Positions 1-5,864 of a stretch of DNA of 7,797 nucleotides are shown here, piece after piece. Numbering within the stretch: the stretch's first letter is position 1; each line of letters starts with the position of its first letter. Below the pieces are notes generated by a model. The model made no database searches, was not told where the DNA came from, and saw only the letters and a list, made by a program, of their open reading frames with translations. The position numbers were made by a program, and so were the translations under genes. The DNA comes from Balneolales bacterium (GTDB lineage: Bacteria; Bacteroidota; Rhodothermia; Balneolales; Natronogracilivirgulaceae), in contig SLLW01000355.1 of NCBI GenBank assembly GCA_007133875.1, forward strand, positions 1-7,797, written 5' to 3'.

Positions 1-284
1 ATGAGTGAACCTTTTACAATAGACATGCTTTTGTTGGGAGGAATTACATATACGTTGTTTGGCTTCACCTTCATGCGGTTCTTTGCCTGAAGCACCTCCA
101 GTTTTGATACCCGCTGAAGCAGCTCCGGGAGCATCCCTTTACGGGTAGGATCGAGGTGTTGAATAACCACGTACGCCATACCACCGTCTTCAGGAACATG
201 TGTAAAAAACTCCTCAAAGGCTTCCAGCCCGCCTGCAGACGCCCCGATGCCTACGACAGGAAATACATTAGCGGATTGTGGCAT
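1..284 (-). CDS. CheB-type protein-glutamate methylesterase domain, N-terminal 94 residues (runs off left edge)
   Basis: My translation from the ATG at 284-282 gives an open frame of 94 codons to the window edge. Residues 10-20 read VVGIGASAGGLEA-like, the GxSxGG nucleophile loop of CheB methylesterases with Ser16. VVIQHLDP follows with His43, matching the second catalytic residue; the catalytic Asp would lie beyond the edge. The VYVIPPNKSM stretch near residues 78-87 matches the conserved YIAPGDKHM-type segment. CheB demethylates glutamyl-methyl esters on chemoreceptors. Here no receiver domain precedes the esterase domain. In Bacteroidota this arrangement usually begins a large CheB-CheR-PAS-kinase hybrid, so I infer a signalling hybrid rather than a classical CheB. 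The start is supported because the motif begins only about 10 residues in. No Shine-Dalgarno is seen, as is normal for the phylum. Confidence 0.85.
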   Translation of the reverse strand, partial: MPQSANVFPVVGIGASAGGLEAFEEFFTHVPEDGGMAYVVIQHLDPTRKGMLPELLQRVSKLEVLQAKNRMKVKPNNVYVIPPNKSMSIVKGSL

Positions 285-327
285 AATAAAATCTTTGATA
301 AATGATCAGAGCACATGCCTGAATTGT

Positions 328-420
328 TTATTTCCTGAAATCTTGTTTTTTTGCTGTTACGGACTCAGAATTGTATGGCAAGGTAAAAAAAAATGTTGAA
401 CCAATTCCTTCTTTCTTAAG
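328..420 (-). pseudogene. Probable 3' remnant of a sensor histidine kinase (last ~30 codons)
   Basis: One minus-strand frame, ending at TAA 330-328, contains EGIGSTFFFTLPYNSES followed by a lysine-rich tail. This closely resembles the GxGSTFxFTLPY ending of the ATPase domain of PAS-type histidine kinases common in Bacteroidota. The frame is open only up to a stop at 489-487. The residues upstream of about 420 do not show the expected GLGLSI or GGKIWVES motifs, and neither other minus frame supplies them. I therefore read it as a kinase tail whose body has been lost. It lies 43 bases upstream of the CheB start, fitting a former signalling cluster. It is short, so chance similarity cannot be excluded. 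Confidence 0.45.
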
Positions 421-426
421 AGTTCT

Positions 427-442
427 TTCGCCTTTTGGCGAA
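427..442. repeat. Hairpin TTCGCC-TTTT-GGCGAA
   Basis: A perfect 6-bp inverted repeat with a TTTT loop lies just upstream of the kinase-tail remnant. It is not followed by a clear T-run on either strand, so it is not a convincing terminator. It may only be a folded piece of decayed coding sequence. Confidence 0.4.
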
Positions 443-481
443 GCTTTAAACTCTTTTCTGATTTCATATTCTGTATTTTTA

Positions 482-676
482 CTATTTCACCCCAAAAACT
501 TTTCTGAAATGATACCCATAAATGGAAAAGGTGATGGCGTCGACAATTAATTCCGGTCGTGTGAAGAGCGTCCAGAAGATCAATTTCCAATATTCAGTCC
601 TGCCTTTGTCAATAAGACCAATAATATATTCATGGCTTCCTTTAATTGATTCATGACCTGCGGGGATACACACCAT
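482..676 (-). pseudogene. C-terminal remnant of a B12-binding radical SAM protein (DUF4070 family)
   Basis: The 64-codon frame ends ...GRTEYWKLIFWTLF, then TRPELIVDAITFSIYGYHFRKVF. From memory this is the characteristic C-terminus of DUF4070 radical SAM proteins, of the form REYWKLLLWTLFRRP...LAITLAIYGYHFRKVFE. Full-length members are about 450-550 residues with a B12-binding domain and a CxxxCxxC radical SAM core. None of that is present here, because the intact beta-barrel gene sits immediately upstream. The only in-frame ATG (676-674) overlaps the stop of that gene as TAATG, so a short peptide could still be made by coupled translation. About the first 10 residues do not look like the family and probably represent the junction. 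I treat it as a gene remnant left by deletion or rearrangement. Confidence 0.6.
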
Positions 677-1356
677 TATAACCGATAGCCCAACGACACA
701 CCATAACCGGTGTTTTTTATCGCTGTTTTATCATCACCAGAGAATCTGTTATCTTCAGGATTGATGTTCAGCAACCCCAGTTGGGTATTCAGTTGAAAGA
801 ACAAGCCTCCGGCCATCTCATATCCGGCAAAAATATTTGCTCCTGCATCAAGTGCTTTGAAATAGGTCGCAGTTAACGGATCACTGGCATCCACTACATT
901 TTTAAATTCTATGTCGTTTTCGATAGAAACAGAGCCGCCATCATGTTTATCTGTGCCAGAAAAGGCATAACCTGCATAAGGGCCGAAACCCACCATTACG
1001 TATCCGTTTCCCAGCAATCCTTTATAAACAAAATTCAGGGGAATTTCTATATACGACAGGTTTATTGTCCTTGTTACCGGACCAGATGTATTCTCAGCTC
1101 CTTTGGAAGAATAAAGAACGCCGGGCTGGAAATAAAAATCAGGCGCAACAGGGATCTGAATATTTAGCCCGGCATGATACCCGATGATCACATCGTTTTC
1201 AAGGTTGTCTCCGTTGAAATCCTGCCCATTCAGATTCTGTATATTTATTCCTCCCAGGATACCGAATGCGGTTCTCTGGCCTGCGGGTACCTGAGCCACG
1301 GCTAAAGAAGCCGTCAGCATCAGGATCATTGCAATTGGCAATATTTTATTTTTCAT
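676..1356 (-). CDS. Outer-membrane beta-barrel protein (porin-family, OMP_b-brl type)
   Basis: This 226-residue protein has a Sec signal peptide (MKNKILPIAMILMLTASLAVA, cleavage before Q22). The mature part alternates polar and hydrophobic residues in short strands rich in Gly and aromatics, for example FYFQPGVLYSSKG, SYIEIPLNFVYKG, YVMVGFGPYAGYAFSG and a terminal GYGVSLGYRL strand. This is typical of the small 8-stranded PF13568-like barrels abundant in Bacteroidota. The IPLNFVYK stretch and the GFGPYAGYAFSG turn are especially characteristic. It lies 27 bases downstream of the OmpA-like lipoprotein gene on the same strand, so the two are probably co-transcribed. A transported substrate cannot be deduced; many of these barrels are structural or act as small porins. 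The gene looks intact, and its TAA overlaps the ATG of the downstream DUF4070 remnant. Confidence 0.85.
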   Translation of the reverse strand: MKNKILPIAMILMLTASLAVAQVPAGQRTAFGILGGINIQNLNGQDFNGDNLENDVIIGYHAGLNIQIPVAPDFYFQPGVLYSSKGAENTSGPVTRTINLSYIEIPLNFVYKGLLGNGYVMVGFGPYAGYAFSGTDKHDGGSVSIENDIEFKNVVDASDPLTATYFKALDAGANIFAGYEMAGGLFFQLNTQLGLLNINPEDNRFSGDDKTAIKNTGYGVSLGYRL

Positions 1357-1383
1357 ATTTTGTTTTTGTTCAGGTTAATAATG

Positions 1384-2055
1384 CTATTGTTGTGCAGCAG
1401 CCTCGGCTTCAGCACGCATCTTTTCATTGGCAGTAATCAGAAATTCAACCCTGCGGTTTTGCGTACGGCCATATTCAGTTTCATTCAGGTATTTCGGCAA
1501 AGTCTCACCATATCCGACAATCGTTAAGCGACTTACATCAACATTTTCTGATATCAGGTAACCTGTAACGGCATTCGCGCGCCTTTCAGACAAAGCCTGG
1601 TTGTAGGTTATACTTCCACTGCTGTCAGTATGCCCCTGGATTTCAATATCTGTATCAGGATACTCGTCCAGTACCAGCACAAGTTTATCAATGCTGTATT
1701 TTGCATCAGCCGACAGGGCTGATTCGTCAAATCCAAACAAAACGGCGCTGTTGAATTCTACGATGATCCCTTCCCCGACGCGCAGAACCCTGGCATCGGG
1801 AACGGTTTTTGCAATTTCTTCAGCCTGTTTGTCCATTTGATGGCCAATAACGGCTCCTGCGGCACCTCCCACTGCAGCACCTATAATAGCGCCCATGGCA
1901 GTATTGTCAGAGGCTTTGCCGATCACGGCACCCATGGCGCCACCGGCAGCGGTTCCGGCAGCCGCTCCTTTTTGTGTTCGACTCATCGACGAGCAACCTG
2001 CAAACAATACAGTTGCCATCAGAATCATTGCCAGACTTAATCTAAATTTTTTCAT
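1384..2055 (-). CDS. OmpA-family lipoprotein with glycine-zipper segment
   Basis: This 223-residue protein carries a lipoprotein signal with lipobox LFAGC (Cys21), so it is predicted to be lipid-anchored. Residues about 30-72 are a Gly/Ala-rich glycine-zipper segment (AAAGTAAGGAMGAVIG and AIIGAAVGGAAGAVIG, a duplicated pattern). An OmpA C-terminal peptidoglycan-binding domain follows at about 98-208, with GHTDSSGS, LSERRANAV, GYGETLP and RTQNRRVEF. Asp144 and Arg159 fall at the 15-residue spacing of the diaminopimelate-binding Asp/Arg pair of OmpA, so cell-wall binding is expected. The architecture resembles E. coli YiaD-type proteins. The tail ends in a short Ala/Glu-rich stretch. The gene is the first of a two-gene unit with the beta-barrel protein. 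A consensus -7 box lies 26 bases upstream of the ATG. Confidence 0.92.
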   Translation of the reverse strand: MKKFRLSLAMILMATVLFAGCSSMSRTQKGAAAGTAAGGAMGAVIGKASDNTAMGAIIGAAVGGAAGAVIGHQMDKQAEEIAKTVPDARVLRVGEGIIVEFNSAVLFGFDESALSADAKYSIDKLVLVLDEYPDTDIEIQGHTDSSGSITYNQALSERRANAVTGYLISENVDVSRLTIVGYGETLPKYLNETEYGRTQNRRVEFLITANEKMRAEAEAAAQQ

Positions 2056-2080
2056 TTACGTAAGGGATTTAGTGTTTACT

Positions 2081-2088
2081 CAAAGGTA
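2081..2088 (-). promoter_or_regulatory. Bacteroidota -7 promoter box (TACCTTTG) for the OmpA/beta-barrel unit
   Basis: On the minus strand the bases read TACCTTTG, a perfect match to the Bacteroidetes TAnnTTTG -7 element. The OmpA start codon is at 2055, so transcription would begin about 20 bases upstream of it. No TTTG -33 element is visible at the usual 19-21 base spacing. A palindrome (2106-2118) occupies that zone instead, which could mean an activator-dependent or repressible promoter. Confidence 0.5.
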
Positions 2089-2105
2089 GGCCTGTTATCC
2101 CCGGT

Positions 2106-2118
2106 TTGTGTTACACAA
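2106..2118. promoter_or_regulatory. Perfect palindrome TTGTGT-T-ACACAA, candidate operator
   Basis: This is a 13-base perfect inverted repeat with a single central base. Its near edge is 17 bases upstream of the TACCTTTG box on the minus strand, across the -33 zone of the presumed OmpA promoter. The position suits binding of a dimeric regulator. The protein that would bind it is unknown. Confidence 0.4.
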
Positions 2119-2158
2119 CTTTCCATAAAGGTTATAAGATTCAGACCTGTAAATGTCT

Positions 2159-2177
2159 TTCCGGGTTGAACCCGGAA
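2159..2177. promoter_or_regulatory. Perfect 19-base palindrome TTCCGGGTTGAACCCGGAA, candidate operator
   Basis: Two 9-base arms flank a single G in the middle of the divergent intergenic region. The core is GC-rich within AT-rich surroundings. It is flanked by a second, looser pair of inverted arms, CCTGTAA (2146-2152) and TTACAGG (2199-2205). No T-run follows, so a Rho-independent terminator is unlikely, and a regulator-binding site is the better reading. Confidence 0.45.
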
Positions 2178-2229
2178 CGTCCAACAAAGGTTTTAATCTT
2201 ACAGGCTGGTATTATATCCCCTTTTTTCG

Positions 2230-2237
2230 TACCTTTA
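2230..2237 (+). promoter_or_regulatory. Weak candidate -7 box (TACCTTTA) for the AraC-type regulator
   Basis: The sequence matches TAnnTTTG at all but the last base on the plus strand. It lies about 98 bases upstream of the chosen regulator start. No -33 TTTG is seen at proper spacing. If used, the transcript would carry a leader of roughly 90 bases that includes the small upstream ORF. Confidence 0.22.
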
Positions 2238-2279
2238 TAAGATCATCTCATCAATTTGGAACAACCTTTAATTAAATAA

Positions 2280-2321
2280 ATGCACGAATGGTTGGTCGAG
2301 TTCTATGGGTTTTGGGAATAA
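2280..2321 (+). other. Possible upstream ORF (13 codons) in the regulator leader
   Basis: An ATG at 2280 opens a 13-codon frame, MHEWLVEFYGFWE, ending at TAA 2319-2321, 13 bases before the preferred regulator ATG at 2335. Five of its 13 residues are aromatic (2 Trp, 2 Phe, 1 Tyr). An AT-rich stretch precedes the start, which is compatible with Bacteroidota initiation. It also overlaps the alternative regulator start at 2305. It could be chance; no attenuator hairpin was identified beside it. Confidence 0.22.
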
Positions 2322-2334
2322 ATATCATGAACAC

Positions 2335-2898
2335 ATGAAACTCTATATAAAAAACATGGTCAGCCGGCGGTGTAAGATGTTTGTAACCGAAGAGCTTCAA
2401 AAGCTTGGATTAGGCTATTTATCCGTTGAGCTCGGGATGATTGAGCTCAGCCGGGAAATTAGCCCTGAGCAACGTAAAAAACTTCAAGAAGCATTGATCG
2501 GTTCAGGTCTTGAGTTGATGGAAGACAAAAAAGCCATACTGACCGAAAGGATAAAAAGAACAGTCATTGTAATGGTGCACTATTCAGACGAGTACGTTAA
2601 ATATAAATTCTCCAATTATTTAAGCGAAAAACTTGGATATGACTATGCCTACCTGGCAAACCTGTTCTCATCAGAAACCGGGGCAACAATCGAAAAGTAT
2701 ATCATCCGCCATAAGATTGAACGTGTAAAAGAGTTGTTGCTCTATGATGAACTCAGTTTAAAGGAGATATCCTATAAAATGCACTACAGCAGTGTGGCGC
2801 ACCTGTCCGCTCAGTTCAAGAGAAATACAGGGCTAACGCCTACCCATTTTAAACATATGACGCAGCACAGAAAAAGAATTGCCATTGAAGACCTGTAA
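2335..2898 (+). CDS. AraC-family transcriptional regulator (short Bacteroidota type)
   Basis: The product is 187 residues from the ATG at 2335. I prefer this to the ATG at 2305 because MKLYIKNMVSRRCKMFV-type starts are typical of this short family, and the extra 10 residues look non-conserved. The C-terminal ~83 residues (about 95-177) form the double helix-turn-helix of AraC proteins, with LSEKLGYDYAYLANLFS, then SLKEISYKMHYSSVAHLS and FKRNTGLTPTHFK. The N-terminal ~90 residues (MVSRRCKM, a VELGMIEL strand, then helices) form a small domain rather than a cupin-type sugar-binding domain, so the signal cannot be predicted. It is divergent from the OmpA/beta-barrel unit and convergent with the Mla operon. 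Control of its divergent neighbours is a positional inference. Confidence 0.88.
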   Translation: MKLYIKNMVSRRCKMFVTEELQKLGLGYLSVELGMIELSREISPEQRKKLQEALIGSGLELMEDKKAILTERIKRTVIVMVHYSDEYVKYKFSNYLSEKLGYDYAYLANLFSSETGATIEKYIIRHKIERVKELLLYDELSLKEISYKMHYSSVAHLSAQFKRNTGLTPTHFKHMTQHRKRIAIEDL

Positions 2899-2918
2899 AG
2901 CGGGAAACATTCATTACA

Positions 2919-2932
2919 GAACCTGCCGGTTC
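2919..2932. repeat. Short hairpin GAACC-TGCC-GGTTC between convergent genes
   Basis: A perfect 5-bp stem with a 4-base loop lies in the 86-base gap between the convergent regulator and Mla-operon ends. ACACA/TGTGT arms and a second TGCCGGT follow within 25 bases. No T-tract is present, so terminator function is only suggested by position. Confidence 0.25.
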
Positions 2933-2984
2933 AACACACCTCCATGTGTATGTGCCGGTGAATCCATTAAACTTCAATGATCTG

Positions 2985-3170
2985 TTAAACCTGTATGTTG
3001 CTCAGCGAATCAAAAAGGCCAAATGCCTTTAACAGCCAGATGATCACAACGATCACCACGACCACATTCAGAATCGTTTTTATTTTACGATCCATCGGGA
3101 TAAAATTGTTGACCAGCCATAAGAGGAGACCCGCAACAATCAATACAACTAAAATGGTAAGTAGCGACAT
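2985..3170 (-). CDS. Small two-helix membrane protein, Thivi_2564-like
   Basis: This 61-residue protein has two strongly hydrophobic helices, at about residues 3-21 and 33-51. They are joined by a short polar loop with the motif FIPMDRKIKTILN. The pattern of a two-TM protein with PMDxKIKxIL between the helices matches what I recall of the Thivi_2564 family of small membrane proteins, whose function is not known. It starts 11 bases after the mlaD stop and is the last gene of the run, so it is probably co-transcribed with the Mla genes. Linkage to lipid transport is inferred from position only; members of this family also occur alone in other genomes. Confidence 0.75.
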   Translation of the reverse strand: MSLLTILVVLIVAGLLLWLVNNFIPMDRKIKTILNVVVVIVVIIWLLKAFGLFDSLSNIQV

Positions 3171-3181
3171 GATAAAAGGTT

Positions 3182-4132
3182 TTACGGGATGCTATCCCTG
3201 TTTAACTCTCTGTTTAATTCTTCAATCCTGGCTTCTTCCTCTTCCCTGGCTTTTCTTCTGAAATACCTCCTGAAAAAGAAACTTTCCCTGATGGCCTCCA
3301 TGTTTTCATTGAGCCCCTGCGAGCTTTGCCTCAGGTTAATCAAGGTCTGATCCATGTTGCTGGCCATGGTCGTATCCTGGATCAGCCTGCCCAGGGTTCC
3401 CTCCCCACTGTTTATCTGCACCATGATTTCACCGAGGTGCTGAGAAGCTGTTTCCGTTTTAGACGCAGTTTGCTGCAGGCTCTCCATGAATGCATACACG
3501 TTTGTCTTGGTTGTTTCTATGGTTTCATCGAGCCCTGCCGAACTTTTCTTGAAGTTTTCAATTGTCTGATTGATGTTCTCTGCAATGGTTGAATCTGCAA
3601 TCAACCTGCCCAGGGCGCCTTGTCCGCTATTTATATTTACCATAATTTCAGCAAGTTCCAGTGAAATAACTTCCACACTTTCAGCGGTTTCACTCAAACT
3701 CACCATGATGGCATCGGTTTCAACGGGTTCTTTCGATACAATATGTTGTCCGTCTCTGACCATGGGTGCTTGGGTGCTGCCCCGGGTAATTATTAGTATG
3801 CGGTCGCCAATAATGCCAGAAGATCCTATTCCCGCCTGACTATCCGCTTTAATGAATTCCTGCACGTTTCTCCTGATAAGCATATTGACCTGCACCGTTG
3901 AATCATTAATGATCCTTATGTTATCAACAATGCCCACGTTAATACCAGAGAACCTGACGTTGTTTCCCACCTGCAGGCCACTTATGTTATGAAAATTGGT
4001 TGAAACCTTAAAAACAGGGCTAAAAAGATTTTTTTGCTTGCCTATGAGAAAAATGGCAACAACAAAAATTGCCAGGCCAATTAAAATAAAAAACCCAAGT
4101 TTGACTTTAAAATTTTGTGTGTGTGTTTCCAT
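3182..4132 (-). CDS. mlaD: MlaD-like MCE-domain lipid transport protein
   Basis: This 316-residue protein has an N-terminal membrane anchor (about residues 11-31, FFILIGLAIFVVAIFLIG). The MCE domain follows at about 38-117, with VSTNFHNISGLQVGNNVRFSG-type sequence, GIVDNIRI, and SSGIIGDRILII. MCE proteins form hexameric rings that carry phospholipids between membranes and dock on MlaE/MlaF. After the MCE domain comes a long helical region with two copies of a ~47-residue module (160-206 and 233-279), then a very basic FFFRRYFRRK patch and a Glu/Arg-rich coiled C-terminus. At 316 residues it is much longer than E. coli MlaD (~180) but normal for Bacteroidota MCE proteins. It lies 36 bases after mlaF. 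The substrate is inferred from the family. Confidence 0.88.
   Translation of the reverse strand: METHTQNFKVKLGFFILIGLAIFVVAIFLIGKQKNLFSPVFKVSTNFHNISGLQVGNNVRFSGINVGIVDNIRIINDSTVQVNMLIRRNVQEFIKADSQAGIGSSGIIGDRILIITRGSTQAPMVRDGQHIVSKEPVETDAIMVSLSETAESVEVISLELAEIMVNINSGQGALGRLIADSTIAENINQTIENFKKSSAGLDETIETTKTNVYAFMESLQQTASKTETASQHLGEIMVQINSGEGTLGRLIQDTTMASNMDQTLINLRQSSQGLNENMEAIRESFFFRRYFRRKAREEEEARIEELNRELNRDSIP
3296..3655 (-). repeat. Internal duplication in the MlaD-like gene (two ~141-base modules)
   Basis: Module A (3515-3655) and module B (3296-3436) encode aligned 47-residue segments offset by 73 residues, with about 28 identical positions. Shared anchors include EIMVxINSG, GxLGRLI, NxxQT and SSxGL. 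At DNA level an 11-base block, CCTGCCCAGGG, is identical at 3386-3396 and 3605-3615. The modules probably form repeated helical hairpins extending the MCE ring. Confidence 0.8.
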
Positions 4133-4168
4133 AACGATATTGCATTAAAACATTTCCTGGCACAACCA

Positions 4169-4942
4169 TTACTTAAAGAAAGACTTAATAAAAACATCCG
4201 GTGATTTTTCAAAATCCTCAAGTTTCCCTTCAAGATAAACCTCACCGTTTTGCAGCATAATGATTCGATCGGCAGTAGCGCGTGCGCATTCAATATCATG
4301 TGTAATGATGAGTGATGAGGTTTTGTATTTTTTTTTAACTTCATTAATGAGTTCACTGATTTCATCTGAGGTAAGGGGGTCGAGCCCGGTTGTAGGCTCG
4401 TCATACAACATGATCAACGGATCAACCACAACGGTTCGTGCCAGACTTACCCGCTTACGCATTCCGCCCGATAGCTGGGAAGGCATTTTATCTGAAGTGT
4501 CTGCCAGCCCCACATTGCCAAGAGCTTCTTCCACTTTTTCATTTATTTCCCTTTTTGTAAGTTCCTTTCTGATTCTTTTCAAGGGAAATTCGAGATTTTC
4601 CCTGATGGTCATGGAATCGTACAGGGCACCGCTCTGAAAAAGAAACCCGATTTTCTTGCGCAACTCGGCCAGGCCATTTCTGCTCAACTCATTTACATTT
4701 TCACCAAACACTTTTATGGTTCCTGCATCGGGCGCCAATAAGCGCACTATGCATTTTATCAGGACAGATTTTCCCGAGCCCGATTGTCCGAGCACCACCA
4801 GGTTTTCGCCATTGAAAAGTTTAAGCGATAAATCATCCAATACTTTTTCTTTTTCAAAACCAATGCTCAGATTCTCAATTTCAACAACCTGTTTGGGTGT
4901 CGTAACAACTTCATTAACAAGGATTCCATTCATCGCTTTCAT
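4169..4942 (-). CDS. mlaF: MlaF-like ABC transporter ATP-binding protein
   Basis: This 257-residue ATPase (from the ATG at 4942) energises the Mla/MCE phospholipid system at the inner membrane. It has Walker A GQSGSGKS (about 52-59), a Q-loop FLFQSGALYDSMTI (Gln103), signature LSGGMRKR (from about 157), Walker B LIMLYDEPTTGLDP (Asp181, Glu182) and the switch ITHD (His215). The SGALYDSMT and LSGGMRKR segments are typical of MlaF rather than of general importers. The frame is open further, to an ATG at 4990 inside mlaE. I prefer 4942, or alternatively 4933, because the upstream residues look non-conserved and 4942 lies 10 bases after the mlaE stop. All catalytic motifs are intact. Confidence 0.92.
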   Translation of the reverse strand: MKAMNGILVNEVVTTPKQVVEIENLSIGFEKEKVLDDLSLKLFNGENLVVLGQSGSGKSVLIKCIVRLLAPDAGTIKVFGENVNELSRNGLAELRKKIGFLFQSGALYDSMTIRENLEFPLKRIRKELTKREINEKVEEALGNVGLADTSDKMPSQLSGGMRKRVSLARTVVVDPLIMLYDEPTTGLDPLTSDEISELINEVKKKYKTSSLIITHDIECARATADRIIMLQNGEVYLEGKLEDFEKSPDVFIKSFFK

Positions 4943-4952
4943 ATAATCGTAA

Positions 4953-5813
4953 TTAGAGCATGTCGGTAATTTGCACGGCAACCAGGTCAATAATAATTAC
5001 GAGCAACGAAGAAAGCACCACTGCCGAATTGGCCGCTTTGCCGACGCTTTCGGTACCCCGTCCAGCAGTATATCCTTTATAGCACCCCACAAACCCAATG
5101 GCGGCGCCAAAAAAGAACGTTTTTATGATGGCGGGAAATAAATCAAGAAAATCAATGGCGCTGAAAGCCTGGGAGAAGAATAATACAAAGGTTACATCAC
5201 CTTTAATATTTGCTCCGGCCCAGCTTCCCAAAATCCCCAGGGCGTCAGCATACAAAACCAGAATTGGTATCATTAAAGTAGCTGCCAGCACCCTGGTAAC
5301 AACCAGGAACCGCATGGGGTTGGTTGATGATACTTCCATGGCATCAATTTGTTCGGAAACTTTCATTGAGCCCAGTTCGGCGCCCATGCCCGATCCAACC
5401 CTTCCTGCGCAAATGAGGCCCGTAATAACCGGACCCATTTCCCTGATAATGGATTGGGCAACCATGCCGGGAAGCATTGAAACGGCGCCAAAATCGGCCA
5501 GGGCCGGTCGTAATTGGATGGTCAGTACCAAACCAATTATCAGACCGGTTACCGAAATAAGCGGCACGGTTTTATACCCGATAAGATAACACTGCCGAAA
5601 GAATTCCCTGAATTCAAAATCCCGCGAGAAAGCTTCCCGGGTGGTGCGCCACATAAATAAATAGAAATCAGCGATTCCTGACAGGAAAACATTTGCTATT
5701 TGGGCCTGCTCAAAGGTTCTCTCCCCCAACTTTTCAGCATTTTTCCTTACATCCCTGATCTTTACGATATTGCGTAAAACCGGACCAATTATCCTATTTT
5801 TTTGCTGCGTCAT
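4953..5813 (-). CDS. mlaE: MlaE-like ABC transporter permease
   Basis: This 286-residue membrane protein matches the MlaE permease family (PF02405). A ~75-residue cytoplasmic/amphipathic N-terminal part is followed by about five or six hydrophobic segments at roughly 82-100, 124-138, 167-187, 190-212, 228-246 and 264-284. The family hallmark EMGPVITGLICAGRVGSGMG (about 125-144) is followed by AELGSMKVSEQIDAMEV, and RFLVVTRVLAATLMIPI comes after. It forms the inner-membrane core to which MlaF and the MCE ring bind. The N-terminus is slightly longer than in E. coli MlaE (~260). A 51-base gap separates it from the upstream small gene, long enough for an internal promoter, but only a poor -7 match is seen there. 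Confidence 0.93.
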   Translation of the reverse strand: MTQQKNRIIGPVLRNIVKIRDVRKNAEKLGERTFEQAQIANVFLSGIADFYLFMWRTTREAFSRDFEFREFFRQCYLIGYKTVPLISVTGLIIGLVLTIQLRPALADFGAVSMLPGMVAQSIIREMGPVITGLICAGRVGSGMGAELGSMKVSEQIDAMEVSSTNPMRFLVVTRVLAATLMIPILVLYADALGILGSWAGANIKGDVTFVLFFSQAFSAIDFLDLFPAIIKTFFFGAAIGFVGCYKGYTAGRGTESVGKAANSAVVLSSLLVIIIDLVAVQITDML

Positions 5814-5864
5814 CCGGGTATTTTATGAGGCAATTAAGTGCAAATATTCTGCTAATTTCAGGGC

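Noticed and set aside
357..590. 77-codon minus-strand ORF overlapping both gene remnants
   Set aside because: Its translation shows no family features and changes character along its length. Other frames here carry the recognisable kinase and DUF4070 tails, so it is a shadow frame.
2159..2177. GC-rich palindrome as a Rho-independent terminator
   Set aside because: It has no T-run on either side and lies between divergent promoters, where termination is not expected.
4081..4404. 107-codon minus-strand ORF inside mlaF and across the mlaF/mlaD gap
   Set aside because: It overlaps strongly supported ABC ATPase motifs in the true frame, and its translation has no domain features.
5098..5589. 163-codon plus-strand ORF antisense to mlaE
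   Set aside because: The mlaE hallmark motifs lie on the other strand in the same interval. The antisense translation has no coherent hydrophobic or domain pattern.
5841..5848. AATATTTG on the minus strand as a -7 box for an internal mlaE promoter
   Set aside because: It misses the first consensus base and has no -33 TTTG or TTG at 19-21 bases upstream. The 51-base gap is AT-rich enough to give this by chance.
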